Shown here piece after piece: positions 58,404 through 64,000 of a stretch of 64,000 nucleotides of DNA. Position numbers and translations under genes: made by a program. This stretch comes from Bombardia bombarda (Eukaryota > Ascomycota > Sordariomycetes > Sordariales > Lasiosphaeriaceae), in NCBI GenBank assembly GCA_030512295.1, contig JAULSR010000001.1:6657001-6721000 (forward strand), written 5' to 3'. The notes under the pieces are model-generated. The model saw nothing but the letters and a program-made list of their open reading frames with translations. It ran no database searches and was not told where the DNA came from. Numbering within the stretch: position 1 is the first letter of the stretch; every line of letters begins with the position of its first letter.

Positions 58404-59494
58404 GGTATCGACTAGAGGGAGATGGATGGGTGCAGCTGGAGGAAAGTTTGCAGGGAGCTGCAATAGGCGAAAGGCGACCAGAACATGCGTAGCTCGCGTA
58501 CGCTCTTGTGTGTTTTTTCGTGTTGTTGGATTGTCTCGGGACAGAATCGGAAGCAACAATGACTATGCCGCTATCTGCAGTGGCAGGTAGCCGTATCCGT
58601 AACCGCCCTGCGGTTTGCTGTGTATGATGTGCGGAGTCGAGAAATCGAGGTACCGAGGAACAAGGAACAAGCTCGAAACAAGCCACGACAGAAGCGTAAA
58701 AGGACGACGCTGAATCCGAATCCGAAGAAGGAAGCTTATTAAAACAGCCAAAATGCAGCTGCGCTGTCGGGGGATGCCGGGCAGCTGGCAGTCGAGCAGT
58801 CGGGCAGTTCGAGTCTGAAGCTGCGCGGCCTCGATGGCAGAGGCTGCAAAAGACAAGAGAAGGAGAAAAAAAAACTCCCCGAAACTCGAAAGGAGAGCTG
58901 GAGGCGAATCAACTCGTAGCACCCTCCTGGTAGGCGGCAGGCGACGTCGAGGGGGAATTGAATGGGCGACAACCTGATCTTGCGCTCGACGAGACGGAAC
59001 GGCGGATTAGGTGAGAGGTCGGCACGAAAAGGCGGATGTGGTGCCGTAGGTCGTCTTTTGACGGAACCTGGGGATGGTGACGGGAATTGAGATTATGGAA
59101 GCAGCAGCATGGAAAGGATCGGGCAGGTGGCCTTGGCTCCGGGTGCAGCAGAGGTGCCAAACTCTCTTAGACGTGCTAGTATTTTTTTTTTTTTCTGGAC
59201 AGGCCGGGCAGCTTGGCTGTCTGTGACTGGCTCGTCATTCCAGCATGAGGCCCGTCCCTTCTCCCACCTGCCACCTGCCTGACCTTAATACAGTAGTGTA
59301 CTAAGAAGCCTAGGGAGCTTGCCATTTACCACCTAACAGCAGGTGCAACCAGGGAGCCACGGAAGCCAAAACAGCTCTTACAGCTCTCAGCAAGCTAAGC
59401 CTAGGGGCTAATGGGGTCAGTTGATAGCTCCAACGATGGGGGCCCGTCCAGGCCCGTCTGGCATGGCCCGGGAGTGATGGCTTTGATGGGGGTG

Positions 59495-59543
59495 GTGTGG
59501 AGTGTGGAGCGTGGAGTGTGGAGTGTGGAGTGTGGAGTGTGGA
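59495..59543 (+). repeat. Seven units of GTGTGGA
   Basis: A 7-bp unit is repeated seven times in tandem with one mismatch (third unit GCGTGGA). Confidence 0.95.
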
Positions 59544-61265
59544 TCATGGCCCGTGGGCACTGGGCAGTGGCACTGGGCAGCCACTGACATTCGACGACAA
59601 GCCCACTGCAGGCCTGAGGTGGATGGATCCCGTCGTCCAGTCGCTCCGGCCGGGGCTTTCACCCTTCCAAAGAAAGACCTGATGCTCGTGTCCATCTCTT
59701 CACACACATCTTTGCATCGCATCGCATCGCAGTAGCTGGCAGCCAAATCCCTGCCTTCCAATTCGCCTTCGGGGTGTGTGCAGTTCACACGCAGCACAGT
59801 ACTTGGTAATACTTGGTAACTCCAGTCTAGTTTTCCAGATTGCGGATGCACCTAGGCGCTGCCAACCCATCAAGCTGCAGCAAGTAGCAACGGGGCAGCC
59901 TTTTCGAGGTCCACGCTCCACGCTTCATGCACCATTAACTGGACGACTGTTAACGACGACCTACCAAATTGCCACCAGCCGTTGTACAGGTAAACAGAGA
60001 CGCGGCAGCAGATTGGTGGTACACACACTGATGCGCGCTCAGTGTGTGCGTCGTCTGTTTGTGAGTGCGTTCATTGTGGCCGGTTGCCTAACTGGCTGGC
60101 ACCTCCCGCTGCAGCTTACAGGTCCTTTAGTCCCTGGTCCTTGGCTCTTGGCTGCCAAAACTTGTTGTGCTGTGCTGTGCTGAGCTGAGCAAGTTTACAA
60201 CTGAAGGTGCTCTTTAGGCCCCCGTTTCATCTCGACCTGAGTCGTGCAGATAAGGCCGCGTTTAAGCTCTGTTGACCTTCCGCTCGGAATGGGCCATCTC
60301 CATTCGCTTCTGCTCGACCCATCATCCATGGCACAGCCACCCTTTAGCGATAAACACCCAGGTTCGGCAAGGATCGTTTCCCTTTTCACTGCTATATGGT
60401 AATGGAGTTGCTGTCCGGGTCGCCTCTTGTGTTGACCGGGACAAGAAATCAGGGACCGTGTGGGATATCAACCAGATGGAAAGTCCATTCCGGGCCTCCT
60501 CCGTGTTCGGCGGCGTGATACATACTGAGTGCGAATTAACTGTCAAGCGATACGTATAAAAAGGTCGGAAATATATGCCAAACTAATTATTGTCAAGGGT
60601 GCCATGGCCGACATCTCGGCCCTACGAGCGCACGAGCACACACACCAGCGCACGTCTCCTCTGGGATGGGGTCCATGTTACCCCAAGCTTCAAAATCCCT
60701 GCCCACATTGTGAGCAAAGTAGCAAGGACACCCTACCGGCGATGTCGAGCTGCCTTCTGTACCCGACGAGACAGCTTTCCGGTAGCAGGCTTTCTTGCGC
60801 GTCATCAGTCATTCCATACATGGCATGTTTCTTTCAGCCTGGCTTGCCTGACTCGGCACTACTGGCAAGCGATCGGGCATTCTACCTAGGCAGTCTTGAG
60901 TTGTCACCATGTGGCGCCTTGGTTTGGCGGTTGCTCTCGTGCAAAAAGACTACCGCATATTCCTTTGTTTGTCTGCGCCCATCATGATTGTCATCGCCAC
61001 TAATAGCATCAACCTGGAAGTTATTCCCGTATCTTGCCGCGCAATCTCCCTTCATAATCACGTTACTTGCCGACCCAAGCACTCCAACCGCGCATATCTA
61101 TTACCAATGACAATCACCCCACTGGCAGCTTTCTTGGAGCTGTATCGAGCTGCATCGTATCGCATCTGTTTCTACATTCATCCACCCATCTATCCACCGT
61201 TAAATCCACTTCCCGGAACAAAATCAACAAATGGCACAGGTCTTAGATTCACCGACGGCGTGATA

Positions 61266-61291
61266 CATGTGTGGGGGATCCCCCACACATG
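61266..61291. repeat. Perfect 26-bp palindrome
   Basis: Two 13-base arms (catgtgtggggga and its exact complement) meet with no spacer. It could extrude as a cruciform or, if transcribed, fold into a hairpin. Confidence 0.95.
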
Positions 61292-61397
61292 GAAGCTCAC
61301 AAGTCTCGGACCCCCTGCCCAAGCTGTCTAGAATCCCTGCCCAATTATACTACGAAATCTTCGCCGTCTCTAAATCTTGCTAAATAGATCGACTCCA

Positions 61398-61415
61398 ACT
61401 AGTTCTAGAACTAGT
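61398..61415. repeat. Perfect 18-bp palindrome
   Basis: actagttctagaactagt is self-complementary. Flanking bases continue an imperfect inverted repeat for a further 8-10 bases on each side. Confidence 0.9.
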
Positions 61416-62725
61416 AGTTTGGACTAGGCGATGGTTTTAGACCACGACCACCCCTTCCGGTCGATTGATCTATGTATTAGAATCGTCAAGCTACTTTAGT
61501 TCTGCTTGTAGCTTTTCGGTTTAAACCCGCCATCTTAAAGCACCGTTTGATAGTGACGGAGCGTTTTGGTGATACCAACCAGTGTTCTAGTCCTATGTAT
61601 TGGGCCGTTGAGGCTTCTTTAGCTGATTTACAATTGGTCTTCAATACTTAGTAATTACCTTAACCTCGCCGATACCAATGTCTATCTACTTGGGGGGCTA
61701 TATTACCGAAACCTCTCTTGATTTACTTCTTTATCGGTAACAGTTGTGGTCCTTCTTGGGTATCGATAACTATTGTGTCGTGGAGATGAACATAAGTGTG
61801 GCAGCAGGTTCTCTTTTTCTGTTTCATATACATTATAAGCGCTCCAAAGTGACATCTATCTGCCTACACAAACTAATTCAGAACTACATATTTTATGTAT
61901 TAGCGTCGCCGTGACGCTGAAGTTTAGGGGGATCTGTATAGCTATCTGCCATCTCGACTCGCAACAATTTAGACAATGCCTTCGTTTCTTCTGTAGTAAG
62001 TTATCGCTACCTTGATAGCAATTCTAAAGTAACACACACCATACTGAAATAAACCAGAAGTAAACATGGCTCCTGAAGACCGTAGTCTTATAACCCCACT
62101 CGGCCAAAAGAAAACGCTACATCTTCTACTCTATACCAGCGTACCGCCTTAGATACACCCAATGCGTACCGATCTACCACCTATCACCACTTATAGCTAC
62201 CCTATCCATTAACAACTATACCACCAGTTTCCAAATGGGTTGAAATGCTGGGTGCAATGATGGGGGTAGTTGACCTATTTTCTTGGCATGAGACGGTACT
62301 TTGTGGTGCAATATTCGGTGTCACTGCGATACTCGGGGACCTTTCTATGGTGCGTAAAGAGCCTCTGATTCTCAATCCTCGAAAAGTGAAACTTCATATG
62401 TGGCGAGATGATGTGGTCCTGATTTTAGTTCTGAAAATAACCTTGAAAACTAAGGTAGATACTACGGCATGCATTACAATCACAACGGCGAGACTCAATC
62501 GGATATAAAGGAGTGAATCCATTCGGCTGCAGCTATAGGTATATTCCGACGATGATGTGGTGATCAGTTGACACCCTTGTTCTTGCCATCCCACGCGGGT
62601 CCAAAAAACAATCAAAGCAAAAGCCAGCGCAACGAGTCAGATTACTACAGTCTAGCAATCAGCTCAGGAGGAGAGAGGGATGCAGGCTTCCAGATTTCTT
62701 GACGCATAGCCCGCCACCACTAATT

Positions 62726-64000
62726 CTAGCCCTCTGTCTCGGGGGGTGGGCTGACATTCTGCGTCTGCTCGAGCTTTGGAACGGCACCGAAACGGTTGTT
62801 GCCTTGGTCCCAGATCTAGCGACTTGTTAGTTATTGGCCTCTAGGAGGCATCACGGCCAGATAATCAACTGGCGTGATGGCCACAGAATCAACTTACAGC
62901 GTAGATAGATTTGAGGAATGTATCACCCAGAATGTCGAACGGGTTCTCGCCACGGGACTGAACGCCGCCATACCAATTATCACTGTCAGCCTCGGCGAAG
63001 ATCAGGTCCTCCTTCTGAATGACAAACTCCTTTCCACCAACGGCGACACTGAAAACCGGAAGGTCGTCGACTGTGATGGTCTTGGGGATGATGTAGCCCT
63101 GGTACTCCTCACTGTACGACGAGCCCTTGATTTGCTCGTACAGAGCGTCACAGACCTTATCCGACACAAGAGCAAGTGTGGTTCCAGTGTCGGCGATCGC
63201 CTTGTTGTCAGAAAGGTCAATCTTCTGGTCGTTGATAGTAGCGCTTCCACTCGCAAACATCCAGAAACCCTCGCTGTTGTCAATGTCAGTCCAAGCAATG
63301 TCCGTCTCGCCCGATGCCTTTACAAGGTCCTGGTCGATCCAGCCAAAGGTGTAGAAAGAATTCTCCTTCTCATCACGGGAGCTGTAGAAGGCTGACGTGA
63401 ACAGCTCGGCATTTTTGGGGATATCGGACTGCGTGATCATGTTGACGACAGGGGTTGGCTGAGGCTCAGGACTGATGGTGTTGATCGAGGGAAAGGCAAG
63501 CCCAAGAAGGCCATCTGCTGTACCACTGGCGAACTGATCAGACAATGTCTTCGCAAGCTCCACAGCTTGGTGCTTGATCGAAAGGCCGCCAATCGTGAGA
63601 ACGTCGGTTCCAACATCGCCAGAAGCTGAGCTTCCGTCGCCATAGGTGATCTTCCATGTCTGGCCCGATGACTTCTTGAAGCTCGACGACTTCTTAGGGT
63701 CAAAGGCCGGGTGGCTCTTGTAGTCGCTCTTTGACAGCTCAGTGGATCGTACCTGGTTTATACTGATGTTAGTATCATTTGTCTCCGAGACCAAGGTTTG
63801 TCAGTCATACCCAGAGATCAGCGGATCCAGTGTCAAAGTCCAGAAGCATCTTCTGTGGAGGAGTGCCGATTGTGACCTCACAAAGATACTCGGAATCATC
63901 CTGCTGGTTTTCGGCAGTCACCTTGTCGTGTGAGCCATCGTCGTTTTGCTTGACAAGCTCCGTGAAGAAACGAAGACGGCCGCCTGCGGGGGCATCACCG
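62726..64000 (-). CDS. Pepsin-type aspartic protease (5' part beyond window)
   Basis: The visible exons are 63811 to the window edge, 62898-63752 and 62726-62815, joined by 58- and 82-nt GT-AG introns. This gives the C-terminal about 377 residues of an A1-family protease. Seen in order are EYLCEVTIGTPPQKM, the first active-site DTGSADLW, the flap tyrosine in TYGDGSS and the second active-site DTGTTLAL. A conserved C-terminal IWDQGNNRFGAVP is encoded by the last exon, and the short Pro-rich tail ends in ETEG. Both catalytic Asp motifs are intact. The signal peptide and most of the propeptide would lie to the right of the window. Such enzymes are mostly secreted or vacuolar in fungi; no GPI-type hydrophobic end is present, so a soluble enzyme is likely. 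Confidence 0.92.

Larger units (their letters stand above)
58404..62725. other. 4.3 kb without a supported gene
   Basis: The left end is the promoter and leader of the Btz-like gene. The middle holds a GTGTGGA repeat and many short frames without motifs. From about 61.3 to 62.3 kb the sequence is T/A-rich with many TA steps and two perfect palindromes. It may be a decayed element, but I could not identify coding remnants. The right end is the 3' flank of the protease gene. Confidence 0.4.

Noticed and set aside
61330..62240. Retrotransposon relic
   Set aside because: Composition is suggestive but I could not trace any reverse transcriptase, integrase or terminal repeat, so it is kept only as a question.

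Overview
The window reads as nuclear DNA of a filamentous ascomycete, most likely a sordariomycete and perhaps Hypocreales. The reasons are short GT-AG introns with CTAAC/CTGAC-type branch sites, dense single-gene transcription units on both strands, many TAGG/CTAC-type microsatellites, and gene products that match fungal housekeeping families. There are no rRNA genes, no tRNA genes that I could convince myself of, no CRISPR arrays, no viral genes and no secondary-metabolite core enzymes.

Layout from left to right: an IFRD-domain protein (-); a tail-anchored FHA-domain protein (+, five exons); a long gene-poor stretch (8.1-16.3 kb) holding one small Cys-rich/RG-rich gene (-) and two copies of a MITE-like element; LST8, the TOR-complex WD40 subunit (+); a gene-free 3.7 kb; a PHD-finger protein split by a long intron (-); a Cex1/SCYL1-type pseudokinase with HEAT repeats (+, seven exons); a mitochondrial aconitase of the Aco2 type (-); Rad52 (-, four exons including an 8-nt first exon); the Cut8/Sts1 proteasome tether (-); an uncharacterised two-exon gene next to a possible broken piece (-); the nucleolar two-RRM protein Nop13 (+); an NBR1-type selective autophagy receptor with PB1, four ZZ fingers and an FW domain (-); a CofD/YvcK-like protein (-, five exons); a phosphopantothenoylcysteine decarboxylase (PPCDC) of 13 exons (+); a Btz/CASC3-like protein whose reading frame is broken by one base (-); and at the right edge the 3' part of a pepsin-type aspartic protease (-).

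The genes do not form a dedicated cluster. Most are conserved housekeeping genes of growth and quality control: TOR signalling (LST8), selective autophagy (NBR1), nuclear proteasome anchoring (Sts1), ribosome biogenesis (Nop13), tRNA/Golgi traffic (Cex1), recombination repair (Rad52), TCA cycle or lysine synthesis (aconitase) and CoA synthesis (PPCDC). All spliced models were assembled by eye. Each was checked for phase at every junction, and every complete model sums to a multiple of three except the Btz gene, which is off by exactly one base.

The most notable observations are the PPCDC gene, with twelve introns in 1.9 kb and an apparent 3-nt exon; the one-base frame break in a C-run of the Btz gene; a MITE-like family with terminal inverted repeats and an internal 15-bp tandem repeat; and a small, probably zinc-binding protein with an RG-rich tail in an otherwise empty region.
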